Part shown: piece by piece, positions 42,116-51,466 of the stretch
Numbering within the stretch: position 1 is the first letter of the stretch
Layout of the letters: the number at the start of each line of letters is the position of its first letter
Assembly: GCA_014695325.1 (NCBI GenBank)
Contig: JACJNZ010000061.1
Location: forward strand, 1-60,222
DNA: 60,222 bases
DNA from: Cyanobacteria bacterium FACHB-502
GTDB lineage: Bacteria > Cyanobacteriota > Cyanobacteriia > Elainellales > Elainellaceae
Reading direction: 5' to 3'
Translations under genes and position numbers: made by a program
The notes under the pieces: generated by a model
What the model saw: only the letters and a program-made list of their open reading frames with translations
Databases searched by the model: none
What the model was told of the DNA's origin: nothing

Positions 42116-43210
42116 CTACTGGAAGAGTCTCTGGAAAATCGCAAGCTGAGTAGTATCGCGAACGATCAGGAAGATTCCTAATCCGAGCAGCAGTACCAGC
42201 CCGGTTTGCATCACGTTCTCTTGAATCCGATTGGGCAAAGGCTTACCGCGCAGTCCTTCCAGCAACAGAAACACAAGCTGTCCGCCATCCAGAGCCGGAA
42301 GCGGCAGAATATTGATAATCGCTAGGTTGATGCTGATGATTGCCGTGAAGGGAAACAGGCTTCCCGCGTTCGCTGCAACCAAGCCCGCGCCCTGCTCCAC
42401 AATTTTGACGGGGCCGGCGACCTGCCCTGCCATCGAGGAGAAGTTGGTGATTAGACCAATAAATCCATTCACAGTGGCAAGAAACATTCCCTGAAACTGC
42501 TTTGCTGCCAGTCCCAGCACCTCAAAAACGCCATTGGGGCGGCGATACTGAGTTGCATTGATATTGGGGGCAAGCTGTACGCCGATTTTTGCGACGCCAT
42601 CTTCTCCCGCTTTAGGGGTAATGCTGAGATCAAGCTGTTGATCGCCTCGCTGCACGGTAAATTCAACAGGCTGATCCGGACTGGTGCGAATCGTTTCCAT
42701 TAGCGATTTAACGGCGTCCTGAGAGGCTCCCAGCGGCTGATCGTTGACTTCTAGGATAATGTCTCCTGCCTGAAGCCCTGCCCGTGCTGCCGGAGATTGT
42801 TGAGAAATGATTTCTGGAACTACGACGCCTGGTTGATAATCAAACTGTTCAGGAATGCCGATCGTTGTGAACTGCGCCACAAACACCAGATAGGCAAAAA
42901 TCAGATTGGCGATCACGCCTGCACTAATTACAATGGCGCGATCGAGCACCGGACGGTTTTTCAGCAGATTTGGATCGTTGGGCGGAATTGTACTATCTGG
43001 GTCATCGTCGGGAAAGCCAACAAAGCCACCCAGCGGAATCGCTCGCAGCGCGTATTCGGTGCGCTCACCCTGATACTTCAGCAAAATCGGACCAAAGCCG
43101 ATCGAAAATCGATTGACGTGAATTCCTTGCAGACGAGCTGCCAAAAAGTGCCCCAGCTCGTGAACCACAATTAACAGGGCGAGAACTGAGATTGTCGCTA
43201 ATACTGACAT
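42116..43210 (-). CDS. rseP: Site-2 protease family zinc metalloprotease (RseP type)
   Basis: This 364-residue intramembrane protease has an N-terminal helix with HELGH (LIVVHELGHFLAARLQGI) and the second zinc site in the C-terminal helix LPLPALDGGQLVFLLLEGLR. One PDZ domain lies between them (about 125-210; SPAARAGLQAGDIILEVNDQ). About four membrane helices are present, and GPILLKYQGERTEYALRAIP LGGFV is the conserved membrane-loop motif. Such enzymes cleave anti-sigma factors or membrane-bound regulators. No sigma or anti-sigma gene is next to it. Confidence 0.95.
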   Translation of the reverse strand: MSVLATISVLALLIVVHELGHFLAARLQGIHVNRFSIGFGPILLKYQGERTEYALRAIPLGGFVGFPDDDPDSTIPPNDPNLLKNRPVLDRAIVISAGVIANLIFAYLVFVAQFTTIGIPEQFDYQPGVVVPEIISQQSPAARAGLQAGDIILEVNDQPLGASQDAVKSLMETIRTSPDQPVEFTVQRGDQQLDLSITPKAGEDGVAKIGVQLAPNINATQYRRPNGVFEVLGLAAKQFQGMFLATVNGFIGLITNFSSMAGQVAGPVKIVEQGAGLVAANAGSLFPFTAIISINLAIINILPLPALDGGQLVFLLLEGLRGKPLPNRIQENVMQTGLVLLLGLGIFLIVRDTTQLAIFQRLFQ

Positions 43211-43530
43211 AGACCCAGATTAATAAATAGAACCATCTGTAGTCCATTCTAAAGGGCGGTGAGGATTACTACTTCTACCCTGAGGGTTGGGTGGGGGAGG
43301 GGGAGATGAGGGGTGAATGGTTATCAGTGTATTTGGCTAACTCAGGTTTTGTTGGAATCGCAAGCTTTCTCCGTTCGGCAACGTTTGTTCGCGTCCGATC
43401 GCAAGCCTCCTGTTCCTCTTCTCCAGAAGCATTCGCTTAGGATGAGGTTACTTGGGAAATGAAAGTTCTATCCCTTGTCCTTCCTGTCCTTCTGGGGGCA
43501 TGGGTGTTTTGAACAGCGACACAGCTAACT

Positions 43531-44202
43531 TTAAGTGAACTGCTGGCTGAGCGTGACTGGATTGTGAACGGTAATTCTTTTCTTGTGGATCGAAATCATT
43601 TGATCCTGACGCAGATCGCCGAGCAGCCGAGTCACAGTGACCCGCGTTGAGCCGATCGCTTCCGCAATTGCCTGATGAGATAGTTTAAGGTCGATCGTAA
43701 TGCCCTCGGTGGTGGGCATGCCGAAGTCGCGGCAAAGAATCAGCAGGAAGCTGACTAGACGTGATCCCATGTCGCGATGCGCCAGCGTTTCGATCATCAT
43801 CTCGGTTTGCAGAATTCGGGAGGATAACCCTTGCAGCATCAGCATACAGAGATCGGGGTTTTCCTTCAGGGCTTTCTCGACTTGCTCGATCGGCACAGAC
43901 AGCAGCTCAACGGGCGTAAAGGCAACGGCATGATAGAAGCGATCAGCACGTTGCCCGGTGATGAGCGACAGAACGCCAAACACGCTGTTTTCACGGAGAA
44001 GCGCGACCGTAATTTCCTCACCTGCTTCATACACGCGAGATAGTTTGACTGCCCCTTTTTGCAGGAAGTAAACTCGCTCGGCAGGGTCGCCGGGAAAGAA
44101 GATTGTTTTGCCACGATCGTAGGCTTCAACAACAGGTGGAAAAGCACTCCCGCTTAATTGACGAAAGACGTTTGCCAATGGCTTATTTGGTGCAGCTACC
44201 AT
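43531..44202 (-). CDS. ntcA: Global nitrogen regulator NtcA
   Basis: This 223-residue Crp-family activator senses 2-oxoglutarate with PipX. The effector domain starts with [20 protein letters not shown] and continues [34 protein letters not shown]. The dimer helix is [20 protein letters not shown], and the helix-turn-helix [20 protein letters not shown] is the NtcA recognition helix. This is a diagnostic cyanobacterial gene. A GTA-N8-TAC site lies 216 bases upstream, as expected for autoregulation. Its target set would include nitrogen-source genes such as urease elsewhere, but no such box was found upstream of ureC here. Confidence 0.98.
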   Translation of the reverse strand: MVAAPNKPLANVFRQLSGSAFPPVVEAYDRGKTIFFPGDPAERVYFLQKGAVKLSRVYEAGEEITVALLRENSVFGVLSLITGQRADRFYHAVAFTPVELLSVPIEQVEKALKENPDLCMLMLQGLSSRILQTEMMIETLAHRDMGSRLVSFLLILCRDFGMPTTEGITIDLKLSHQAIAEAIGSTRVTVTRLLGDLRQDQMISIHKKRITVHNPVTLSQQFT

Positions 44203-44704
44203 ATCCCTTCCCCCAGCCCGCCTTTGAAGATTTCATCTTACCGCCACCTGCTACCAATAAGATCATTCGTTCTAGCCCAATTGGTTCTAACCGACTTTTT
44301 ACCCCCTGTCCTTCACTCTGGTGTGGAGCAAGTAGGGTTAAGCCAAATGGGATATCGGAACTTCTGTGATAGCTTTCTGACTTTAAATTACTAAACTTAA
44401 CTCTGAGCGGATTTTTTGTATTAAGTAATACATATCTAGCCCAATCTTGGTCTAAGTGCTGAAAAAGTCAGATTTTAAGGCGAAATAGGGGCAAAAAGTT
44501 CCTGTTAAAACCGACTGACTGAGACTGATATTGCTCCAGCAGCTCAAGACAATGCTTCCAAAATTGGATTTGCGAGGGTCAGCAGTGCCAGTTTTGTGAA
44601 GGATGTTTTCTAATGCTCTATTTCCCAATTAAATATCACCATTGATTCTGCTGAAGGGGAAACGGCTTCGCATTGTTGTCTGGCGAAACGTTGTCTTCTC
44701 CTGG
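44203..44704. other. Intergenic region: ntcA upstream region
   Basis: About 500 bases between ntcA and the sugar transferase gene, which is on the same strand further upstream. It contains the NtcA box (44418-44431) and a possible -10 sequence TAAGTT 18 bases downstream of it on the minus strand. The part from 44450 to 44700 shows no gene or clear hairpin. Confidence 0.55.
44418..44431 (-). promoter_or_regulatory. NtcA-binding box upstream of ntcA
   Basis: GTATTACTTAATAC on the minus strand is a perfect GTA-N8-TAC palindrome, the consensus of NtcA-activated promoters. The Crp-type spacing to a -10 element is roughly met by TAAGTT 18 bases on. Autoregulation of ntcA is established in Anabaena and Synechococcus. 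Confidence 0.75.
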
Positions 44705-45367
44705 CTAACAGGCTCCCCGACGATTAAGCACAACCTGGATAGTTTTGAAAATCAGCCCTAAATCATAAGCGATCGACCAGCGTTCCTGATAGCGCAAATC
44801 TAATTTCACGATTTCCTCAAAATCGGTTACGGTTGATCGACCATTTGCCTGCCATTCTCCCGTGATACCTGGCTTTACCTCTAGCCGCTGCCAGTGGTGA
44901 GCTTTGTAGCGGCTCACTTCATTTAGCGTAGGCGGGCGGGTTCCAACCAGGCTCATCTCGCCGCGTAGCACGTTCCAGAATTGTGGCAGCTCGTCTAGGC
45001 TAGTACGCCGCAGGAATCGTCCTACTCGCGTAATACGAGGATCGCAATCGTTCTTAAAGATGTAGCCTTGCGCCTGATTTTGAACCTGATGCTGAAGTTT
45101 CTCGGCATTCACCACCATCGAGCGAAACTTCCAGATGCGGAACGTTTGTCCGCGAAACCCGCATCGCTCCTGGCTGTAAAAAATGGGGCCGGGATCGCTG
45201 ATATAGATTGCTACTGCGATCGGGATCAAAACCAGAGCGGTCAGCGTTAAGCCAACCCCTGCGCCCAGAATATCGATCGATCGCTTAGTTCTGCTCTGAA
45301 CCGAAGGATGAATCTCAGATGCAAATGACGGCAGTAGGGTAACAAATTCAGAATGTGTGAATGACAT
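44705..45367 (-). CDS. Exopolysaccharide sugar transferase (polyprenyl-phosphate phosphoglycosyltransferase)
   Basis: From the ATG at 45367 this is 220 residues; an upstream extension to 45457 is open but lacks a good start context. It is a monotopic PGT of the WcaJ/WbaP catalytic-domain type: one hydrophobic helix ([20 protein letters not shown]), then [46 protein letters not shown] with the catalytic Asp-Glu, [11 protein letters not shown] and [15 protein letters not shown]. It loads the first sugar-1-phosphate onto undecaprenyl phosphate to start exopolysaccharide repeat synthesis. It lacks the N-terminal multi-helix domain of long WcaJ proteins. No other EPS genes are adjacent. Confidence 0.9.
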   Translation of the reverse strand: MSFTHSEFVTLLPSFASEIHPSVQSRTKRSIDILGAGVGLTLTALVLIPIAVAIYISDPGPIFYSQERCGFRGQTFRIWKFRSMVVNAEKLQHQVQNQAQGYIFKNDCDPRITRVGRFLRRTSLDELPQFWNVLRGEMSLVGTRPPTLNEVSRYKAHHWQRLEVKPGITGEWQANGRSTVTDFEEIVKLDLRYQERWSIAYDLGLIFKTIQVVLNRRGAC

Positions 45368-45645
45368 AGCGCAGCAGCCTCTAGACAACGCCCCAAAAGA
45401 GGCAAACCAAAGAACAATTGATTGAACCAGAGCAGTGAGCGCGCCCTTAAACCGCAATTTCGGCAGCTTTGCGCTCTGATAAAAGCAACTGATGAAACCA
45501 GAATGCGCTTTGATTCAGGGGCAAGCAACAGCGAAGGTTTCGCTTTATCAACACTTCAAGGACAGCTTTAGAAATAGGGAGCTTCTCCGGGAAAATTACC
45601 AGGCAATTTCCACAAGGTTTTGCCTTCCGTGGTTAAGATCCTGGT

Positions 45646-46533
45646 ATGGAGATTCAGTCTGCAACGTTATACATCGTAGGAACCCCGATCGGCAATCTGG
45701 AAGACATGACCTTCCGGGCGATCGAAGTTTTACGTCAGGTTGATTTTATTGCGGCAGAAGACACTCGTCACACTGGAAAGCTGCTTCAGCACTTCCAGAT
45801 CAAAACGCCGCAGATTAGCTATCACGACCACAATCGCCGTAGCCGTCAGGATGAGCTACTGCGTCGCCTTCAACAGGGCAATTCGATCGCGCTTGTGACC
45901 GATGCCGGAATGCCAGGCATTTCCGATCCCGGCTATGAGCTGGTAAAAGCCTGTATCGAGCAAGGAATCCCTGCCGTACCGATTCCGGGAGCTTCTGCTG
46001 TGGTCACTGCCCTGAGCGCAGCTGGGCTTCCCACCGATCGCTTTGTCTTCGAAGGATTTTTGCCCACAAAAGGCACAGAGCGTCAAGCGCGGCTCATCGC
46101 ATTGCAGAGCGAAACTCGCACGATCGTGTGCTACGAGGCTCCTCACCGACTGCGGCAGACTTTGAAAGATTTGCGGGAAGAGTTTGGAGGCGATCGGCAA
46201 ATTGTGCTGGCAAGAGAACTTACCAAACTGCATGAGCAATTCTGGCGGGGAACCCTGGCAGAGGCAGAGCAGCACTACCAGACTCAGGAAGCCTACGGTG
46301 AATTTACGCTGGTGATTGCCGGAGGCCAGCCCGCCACACGGGTTTTATCTGAAAGTGCCCTTAAAACTGAATTGCAAGAGCTGCTGCGGCAGGGAATGTC
46401 TCGCTCTCAAGCGAGCCGTCAGCTTGCCAGTCAAACCCATTTGCCTCGCCGTGATCTCTATCAGCTTGCTCTGTCGCTGGAAGACGTGTCGCTGGAAGAT
46501 ATGTCGCTAAAAGATTTGAAGAAGACACGATAA
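45646..46533 (+). CDS. rsmI: 16S rRNA 2'-O-methyltransferase RsmI (C1402)
   Basis: This 295-residue tetrapyrrole-methylase-fold enzyme methylates the ribose of C1402 in 16S rRNA. Motifs: LYIVGTPIGNLEDMTFRAIE, FIAAEDTRHTGKLL, IALVTDAGMPGISDPGYELV, IPGASAVVTALSAAGLPTDR FVFEGFLP and TIVCYEAPHRL. The C-terminus carries a short repeat (SLEDVSLEDMSLKDL) that looks like a recent microsatellite expansion and is not part of the fold. It is divergent from the sugar transferase gene. Confidence 0.95.
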   Translation: MEIQSATLYIVGTPIGNLEDMTFRAIEVLRQVDFIAAEDTRHTGKLLQHFQIKTPQISYHDHNRRSRQDELLRRLQQGNSIALVTDAGMPGISDPGYELVKACIEQGIPAVPIPGASAVVTALSAAGLPTDRFVFEGFLPTKGTERQARLIALQSETRTIVCYEAPHRLRQTLKDLREEFGGDRQIVLARELTKLHEQFWRGTLAEAEQHYQTQEAYGEFTLVIAGGQPATRVLSESALKTELQELLRQGMSRSQASRQLASQTHLPRRDLYQLALSLEDVSLEDMSLKDLKKTR

Positions 46534-46677
46534 TGGAAAGCAGCTCTTTTCGGGAGGTCGCCGATCGGGAAGGGGATGAAGACGATCGTAACTCTGTCTC
46601 AGCAAACCGCTTCCCCCAAATGCCTCGTTCCTGATGCTATGCCGTCGTTTCACCCAGTGATAATGTCTCGAATTCCT

Positions 46678-47403
46678 ATGCCTTTCCGCTCTGCTCCGCT
46701 CAACTTTGGCTTTGTGCTGCTGAGCACCGTTCTGCTCGTGTCAAGCTGTAATGGCTCTGGCAATCAATCGATTACTGCCTCTCCCGATTCCAGTCCTTCG
46801 ATCGCTGCTTCTCCCCAAACTGAAACTCCTTCAGCCAGTGCCAGCCCGGATGTAGCTCCTACCGGAGAGGTTCAAAATACAACGATTTCTGACAAAGGGG
46901 TTGGGGCAGCTCAATTAGGAATCAGGCTGGGCGAACTGAAGCAAACCTTGGGAGCAACCGCAACGTTTACAGAAAAGTCGCCGTTTATGGTGGATTTTGA
47001 TGCGATCGAGGTGAGCCAGGGCGGCGAGGTGCAGTTCTACTTGCTGCATCTGGCAAAGCAACCGTTAAAGGACAGCGATTTGATTCAGGGCATTCTCACC
47101 CGCAATCCCAAATACCGCACCGCAGAAGGGGTAGGAGCCGGAACGTCGATTGCCCAGGCAGAGCAGGCATATGGGAAAGTAACTCTGTCTTACAATACGC
47201 AGAATGAAGCAAGAGAGTATGCCCGCTTTGAGCGACAGCCTGTCCCCAACATTTCCTTCGCGACCGGGAACGGCAACCAGCAGACTGCGGGAGTTTATCC
47301 TGCTGCAAGCAGCGAATACAATGAAACCGGAAATTTTCGCCCGGATGCGAAGATTCAGTCTGTTCTGGTGGTCTGTCTAACCGATGTCTGCTCTGCGCCC
47401 TGA
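46678..47403 (+). CDS. Lipoprotein of unknown function
   Basis: From the ATG at 46678 this is 241 residues; the frame is open from 46576 but the signal peptide favours the later start. A lipoprotein signal (FGFVLLSTVLLVSSC, Cys at residue 24) is followed by a Ser/Pro/Ala-rich linker (ASPDSSPSIAASPQTETPSA) of about 40 residues. The globular part resembles a beta-rich domain (LGIRLGELKQTLGATATFTE, RTAEGVGAGTSIAQAEQAYG KVTLSY). This last part is repeated in style in other cyanobacterial lipoproteins without a name. It would sit in the periplasm, lipid-anchored. Confidence 0.72.
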   Translation: MPFRSAPLNFGFVLLSTVLLVSSCNGSGNQSITASPDSSPSIAASPQTETPSASASPDVAPTGEVQNTTISDKGVGAAQLGIRLGELKQTLGATATFTEKSPFMVDFDAIEVSQGGEVQFYLLHLAKQPLKDSDLIQGILTRNPKYRTAEGVGAGTSIAQAEQAYGKVTLSYNTQNEAREYARFERQPVPNISFATGNGNQQTAGVYPAASSEYNETGNFRPDAKIQSVLVVCLTDVCSAP

Positions 47404-47430
47404 CCCCCTTGATAACTCTCTGGAGCCCCG

Positions 47431-47634
47431 ATGGCAAAAGTTCTGATTCCCCTGCTGACCGCCGTTTGGATTGGCGTGATCGCGATTGTTGCAATTCAAA
47501 ACGCAGCCCCGATCGCCTTTCAGTTTTTGGGCTTTCAGTCGATCCAAATTCCGATCGGACTAGTGCTGGCGTTTAGCGTTGTTCTGGGCATGGCAGGGAC
47601 CGCCCTCTTTCTACCGTTGGGAGGCAGGGATTAG
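47431..47634 (+). CDS. LapA-domain small membrane protein (DUF1049)
   Basis: This 67-residue protein has two hydrophobic helices (VLIPLLTAVWIGVIAIVAIQ and IPIGLVLAFSVVLGMAGTAL). NAAPIAFQFLGFQSIQIPIG between them is the LapA/DUF1049 signature. LapA proteins are inner-membrane proteins associated with lipopolysaccharide assembly in E. coli. It starts 27 bases after the lipoprotein gene and is probably co-transcribed. Confidence 0.8.
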   Translation: MAKVLIPLLTAVWIGVIAIVAIQNAAPIAFQFLGFQSIQIPIGLVLAFSVVLGMAGTALFLPLGGRD

Positions 47635-47674
47635 AGAAGCGGTAGGTGGGTGAGTAGTGAGCGGGTAGGACAGA

Positions 47675-48655
47675 CTAGATTGAGTAAATTTGCCCGTCGA
47701 TGAGCAGGCGCGTAATGCCTTTTGCCTGAAGGTAGGGGGTCACTTTTTGAAACATTCGACCGTCTGGAACTTTGACAATACGCTGCATTCGACGGAGAAA
47801 CCGCTTCGCCACGCGATGATTATCGAAAATAGGTAGAGTTTTCTCCTGAACTTCTCCGGGTGGAATTTGTCCCAGCTCAGCAAAGTCTTTGAGCGGACGA
47901 GTAATCAGCTCTGCGGAGCGATCGACCACTACATAGCAAGTGCGGGGAATCTGGGCCTCGGAGAGCGGCAACACATTTACCATGCCCTTGCCCTGGACGT
48001 GAACCATCTCGATCGGCACATCACCGCTCAGATCATCGTCTTCATCGTCGTCTTCGTCATCAAGGTCATCATCGAGATCGTCGAGGTCATCGTCCTCATC
48101 ATCGAGGTCGTCTTCTAGCTCTTCGTCGAGCGTATCAGGACTGAGCGGTCGGCTCGTCAGGCTACCGTCAGACGGGATAACTGCCGCTTCTTCAGCTTCG
48201 TCGTCGAACTCTGGTTCCTGCTGAATTGTGAGCGGAACCTCGAGCTGGGCTTCGACAATTGGCATAGACACCGAAGCGGACTCTGTCAGAGTCGATTGCG
48301 ATCGCTTGCGCTGGCGAGGCATTTCAATCGCGGGTTTTGGGGTTTCTGCTGCTTCTGCGGAATCTTCTGCAGGTTTGTCTTGTGCAGCACGATCAGCTTT
48401 CAGCACAACGGCTAATGCGGCACTGATTGCCTCCAGGTCTGGCAAATCATTAGTGTCCAGTGTTCTGGCTCCCGATCGCTTTTGCTGCACCAGAACTTCA
48501 TATTCCTGTTCTGGAATGCTTTGCTTGAGTAGACGGCTCACCGTACTGGTACTTACCCCATAATGAGTTGCCAAACTCGCAGCCGTCTCCTCGGATTGAC
48601 GATAGCGGTTTAGAATATCCTGCTTGTCAGATTCAGACAGTTTCTTCGGAGCCAT
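47675..48655 (-). CDS. HTH protein with an acidic repeat linker
   Basis: From the ATG at 48655 this is 326 residues. Residues 1-60 form a helix-turn-helix of the homeodomain-like type used by transposase-like and resolvase proteins (SESDKQDILNRYRQSEETAA, SLATHYGVSTSTVSRLLKQS). The middle is low-complexity: a Pro/Ala/Glu-rich linker and then about 40 residues of almost pure Asp/Glu (LDDEDDDLDDLDDDLDDEDD). The C-terminal 110 residues are well conserved-looking (MVHVQGKGMVNVLPLSEAQI, RTCYVVVDRSAELITRPLKD, KVTPYLQAKGITRLLIDGQI). I think this is a cyanobacterial hypothetical family. DNA binding through the HTH is likely; the role is unknown. Confidence 0.75.
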   Translation of the reverse strand: MAPKKLSESDKQDILNRYRQSEETAASLATHYGVSTSTVSRLLKQSIPEQEYEVLVQQKRSGARTLDTNDLPDLEAISAALAVVLKADRAAQDKPAEDSAEAAETPKPAIEMPRQRKRSQSTLTESASVSMPIVEAQLEVPLTIQQEPEFDDEAEEAAVIPSDGSLTSRPLSPDTLDEELEDDLDDEDDDLDDLDDDLDDEDDDEDDDLSGDVPIEMVHVQGKGMVNVLPLSEAQIPRTCYVVVDRSAELITRPLKDFAELGQIPPGEVQEKTLPIFDNHRVAKRFLRRMQRIVKVPDGRMFQKVTPYLQAKGITRLLIDGQIYSI

Positions 48656-48694
48656 GCCAGGTTTTCTCACCCAAAATGAGATGCGTCTTTCATT

Positions 48695-49678
48695 TTAGCT
48701 GCGTCGTCGTCGGGTTTGTCGTCGAGTCGATAGGTCATATTCTAAAGCAGCCCCGATCGCAAACAAGCAGCCGCTAAAAACCCAGAACACTTCGGGTAAT
48801 GCCCCTGTTTCATACCCAGGAATATAGGTCACCGCATAGTTAAACCAGATGTCTGCAATATAGAAGCAGAGAGCCGCCGCCGCAATACACCGCCAGGATA
48901 ACGAGAACCGCCCACCCCAGAAAGCAAGCAACAGCATTGTTGCCATCACCACCAAAATCACATCGCCGATAATGTAGAGCCAGCTAATGATTCCAGCAAG
49001 AGGTTCAAGCTGCGACTCCATTGCGATCGCCCAGGCTGGGACATCTGCAACTTCTGGAGAAGCCGGATTCGGTATAGCAGGAAACGTATCAACGGTAGGT
49101 GTAGGGCTGGCATTGGTTGGACTGGGTGCGGCAGCAACGAGCTGTTCAGCAGAGCCAGGAGCAGACCATTCAGCAGCAGTGGTGCTGGAAGGAGCAAAGG
49201 AAGCCGCGATCGTAATTCCCACGATCGTAATTGCTGCCAGGATGCCCCACTGAATGGGAGTGAGATTGAGGCGGCGAGTGAGCACTGCCCGCAGCATTCC
49301 CCAGCCCAGGAAGAGGTAGGTCAGAATATAAAACAAATCTCCAGGAGACACTTCAGGCGATTTGCCCAAGCCGATTTCCCAGTAGCCCAGAATCAAATTG
49401 CCGATGAAGTAAGTGAGCATGCCCAGCCCAATCGCCAGCCAGACGGTTCGACCACTCACAATTTGAGGGCTGCGCCAGTTGCGAAAGCAAAATAAGCCCG
49501 CTGCGAGAAAAGCAAGCGATTCAAAAACATAGGTGATCACGCCGTACCATTCGGGGCGTCCCTCTCCTGAGGGCGAAACGCTAAACAGCAGAAAGAAAAG
49601 AAGTGCCAGGACTGCCCAGGCGATCGCCGCGAGAACGATAGTTTGCGCCGAGAGCGCAAGTTTAGTTTTGGTATTCAA
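48695..49678 (-). CDS. Multi-pass membrane protein of unknown function
   Basis: This 327-residue protein has about eight hydrophobic segments, such as IVLAAIAWAVLALLFFLLFS, WLAIGLGMLTYFIGNLILGY and VILVVMATMLLLAFWGG. A Pro/Ala/Ser/Thr-rich loop of about 60 residues (PSPTNASPTPTVDTFPAIPN) separates helix 5 from helix 6. The first and last thirds each contain LxYFIGNLxLGYWE / LCFYIADIWFNYAV-type patterns, so the protein may be an internal duplication. No enzyme motif was recognised. It ends in a very Arg-rich tail (TRRQTRRRRS). It lies 39 bases upstream of the HTH gene on the same strand. Confidence 0.7.
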   Translation of the reverse strand: MNTKTKLALSAQTIVLAAIAWAVLALLFFLLFSVSPSGEGRPEWYGVITYVFESLAFLAAGLFCFRNWRSPQIVSGRTVWLAIGLGMLTYFIGNLILGYWEIGLGKSPEVSPGDLFYILTYLFLGWGMLRAVLTRRLNLTPIQWGILAAITIVGITIAASFAPSSTTAAEWSAPGSAEQLVAAAPSPTNASPTPTVDTFPAIPNPASPEVADVPAWAIAMESQLEPLAGIISWLYIIGDVILVVMATMLLLAFWGGRFSLSWRCIAAAALCFYIADIWFNYAVTYIPGYETGALPEVFWVFSGCLFAIGAALEYDLSTRRQTRRRRS

Positions 49679-49934
49679 GGAAGGAACGGCTCCTCAATAG
49701 CGAACGGCAATTGAAGGCAGAAAGTGAAAGAGGACTTGATCATACTAAGCTTCTGGCATGAAGATGCAGATGAATTACAGATCGATATCAGCGTAGTTAT
49801 CATGAACCGAGGGCAGCAATATAAGGGAAGAAGGTCAAAGGTCATTGGTTATTAAGTCACTGGTAGGCAGGCAATGGTCTCAGTTCAACTCCGCGGCGTG
49901 TAGACCGTAGACTTGAGGGGATATCTGAGATGGC

Positions 49935-50615
49935 TTACTGCCACAGCCTGCCGCCCGGCGATCGTTTTAGCCAGTTGAAAACTTGACTGCGCTCCTTGTC
50001 GGGGATGTCTTGCAGAGCATCCAGAACGCGATCGGTAAAGCTGGTATTGCCAAAATACTGCATTCCCAAGCGATAAAGTTCCCGCAGTAGCAAATTGAGA
50101 TGATTTTCCTGCCAGGGAGGAAGGGCTAACCGTAGCGGATCAACGGTGAGCAACTGCTGAACTTCTGAGGGGGAACCCGTTTTGGGAAACTTGCCTCGCT
50201 GAAAAACGGCAGCAATCTCCTTTTGAAAATTGTTGACCTGACGTGCTCCCAGCAAATCCTCAATATCAATATAGAGAGCTTGCAGCAGCAGCAAGCTGGC
50301 TTGCACTAAGGCTGGTGCTGTTTCTGATCCTGCCCCGTCTGCCCCGTCTGCCCCGTCTGCTCCGTCTGAAAGTTGTTCGAGCCGCACTTTTCCCCAAACG
50401 CTGTATCGCTCTGGCTCTTCTAGCAACACACAGGCTTTGCCCCGGTTATCAGTCAAATCGCGCCAAAAGGCTTTTGCGTCCTCTTCCTGAGCCGCATTAA
50501 AGACACTGATTAAGCGAAACGTTTGTCCTTGATAGTGAAGAATCGGGATCTGCTGATCTTTCTTGGGGTGCTGAATATTAGAAATTTCAACATCCTGCCG
50601 CTTAAGGATAAACAT
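49935..50615 (-). CDS. Cyanobacterial conserved hypothetical protein (Npun_F0813-like)
   Basis: This 226-residue protein begins MFILKRQDVEISNIQHPKKD QQIPILHYQGQ and has NRGKACVLLEEPERYSVWGK VRLEQL and LHVRELYRLGMQYFGN-type helices. It resembles a protein family conserved in cyanobacteria (I recall the name Npun_F0813) of unknown function. A run of Asp-Gly-Ala repeats (DGADGADGADGA) in the middle comes from a 9-base microsatellite (50332-50367). No membrane segment or signal was seen; it is probably cytoplasmic. Confidence 0.72.
   Translation of the reverse strand: MFILKRQDVEISNIQHPKKDQQIPILHYQGQTFRLISVFNAAQEEDAKAFWRDLTDNRGKACVLLEEPERYSVWGKVRLEQLSDGADGADGADGAGSETAPALVQASLLLLQALYIDIEDLLGARQVNNFQKEIAAVFQRGKFPKTGSPSEVQQLLTVDPLRLALPPWQENHLNLLLRELYRLGMQYFGNTSFTDRVLDALQDIPDKERSQVFNWLKRSPGGRLWQ
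50332..50367. repeat. 9-bp microsatellite in the coding sequence, four units
   Basis: GCCCCGTCT three times and then GCTCCGTCT. It encodes Asp-Gly-Ala repeats on the minus strand. A length-variable tract of this type changes the protein by three residues per unit without frameshift. Confidence 0.9.
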
Positions 50616-51054
50616 GACGCAGTTCGAGCACTCCTACAGGTCGGGGTCAGAAATCCAGGTAATGAACCTGCGGCAGGCGGCACGATTACCTTATTAAGGA
50701 AACTGCTCCGCATTGCAATCGAAAGCGAACTGGAGTTCGTCGAATGCCGCCGTGGATTATGCGAAAGGGCTGATTCGTGAAAAGATTGGTCTAAGTGTAC
50801 CTCTGGATAGTGACGTTCAGAAATGCTAGCAAGCGTTTAGAAATCTTAGAAAAGAAAAATGCAGGTCGATTAAACTGCTGAATTCACCAGCCGGCTGATC
50901 TCTGCATCGATCGCTTCCTGCATTGAATGTTATATTGATGCTCAACAGACATGAAGCAAGCCCATGAAGCAAGCTGTTTTTAGTTTGCCCAGGCTTGACG
51001 AATTACGTAACTTCTTAGGAAGATTTAGAAAAGAAGCTTTCCGCTTCTCAATAG
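50616..51054. other. Intergenic region before tRNA-Arg
   Basis: About 440 bases without a supported gene. A 12-base direct repeat CATGAAGCAAGC (50950-50961 and 50963-50974) is present. A TTGACG (50995-51000) could be a -35 element for the tRNA, but no convincing -10 follows. The open frame at 50523-50780 overlaps the hypothetical gene on the other strand and is not believed. Confidence 0.45.
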
Positions 51055-51128
51055 GCTCCAGTAGCTCAGCTGGATAGAGCAATTGCCTTCTAAGCAATCG
51101 GTCGCAGGTTCGAGTCCTGCCTGGGGCG
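51055..51128 (+). tRNA. tRNA-Arg (anticodon UCU)
   Basis: A full cloverleaf folds: acceptor GCTCCAG / CTGGGGC (one G-T pair), D arm around GCTCAGCTGGATAGAGC, anticodon stem ATTGC / GCAAT with loop CTTCTAA (anticodon TCT at 51089-51091) and T arm GCAGG TTCGAGT CCTGC. The discriminator base is G and CCA is not encoded. UCU reads AGA/AGG codons. Confidence 0.97.
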
Positions 51129-51466
51129 TTTAATGAATGAAGTTAGATGAAAGAACTGAATCACCTCTTGGGCTGGCAATGAGCTGATCCAAAAGGGTGA
51201 GGTCAAGCCTGCTCGTGTGACTTATCGTGTAATTAACTTTGTGGAGAGCTTCACCGCTAGATGCGGCTTTAACTCAGCAGCAGGACTGCTGAAGAAAGAT
51301 TCAAAAATAATTGCCGCTCTTTCCGAAATCGCAAGAACCGCGAATGTAGTGATTAGCAACTGGCGATGTGAAGCAGTTCTCCCCTCAGGAGAATCGGCGG
51401 AAGCAAATCGTTGATTTCTGACTTCGATTCGCTGTAATGATACTAGCCTTAAACCGGGAGGAAGAT
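51129..51466. other. Intergenic region after tRNA-Arg
   Basis: Nothing convincing was seen. A 65-codon open frame at 51217 has no family resemblance and no ribosome binding site. GGGAGGAAGAT just before 51467 belongs to the next gene. Confidence 0.45.

Noticed and set aside
45492-45743. Open frame upstream of rsmI
   Set aside because: It overlaps the rsmI start in another frame and has no recognisable features.
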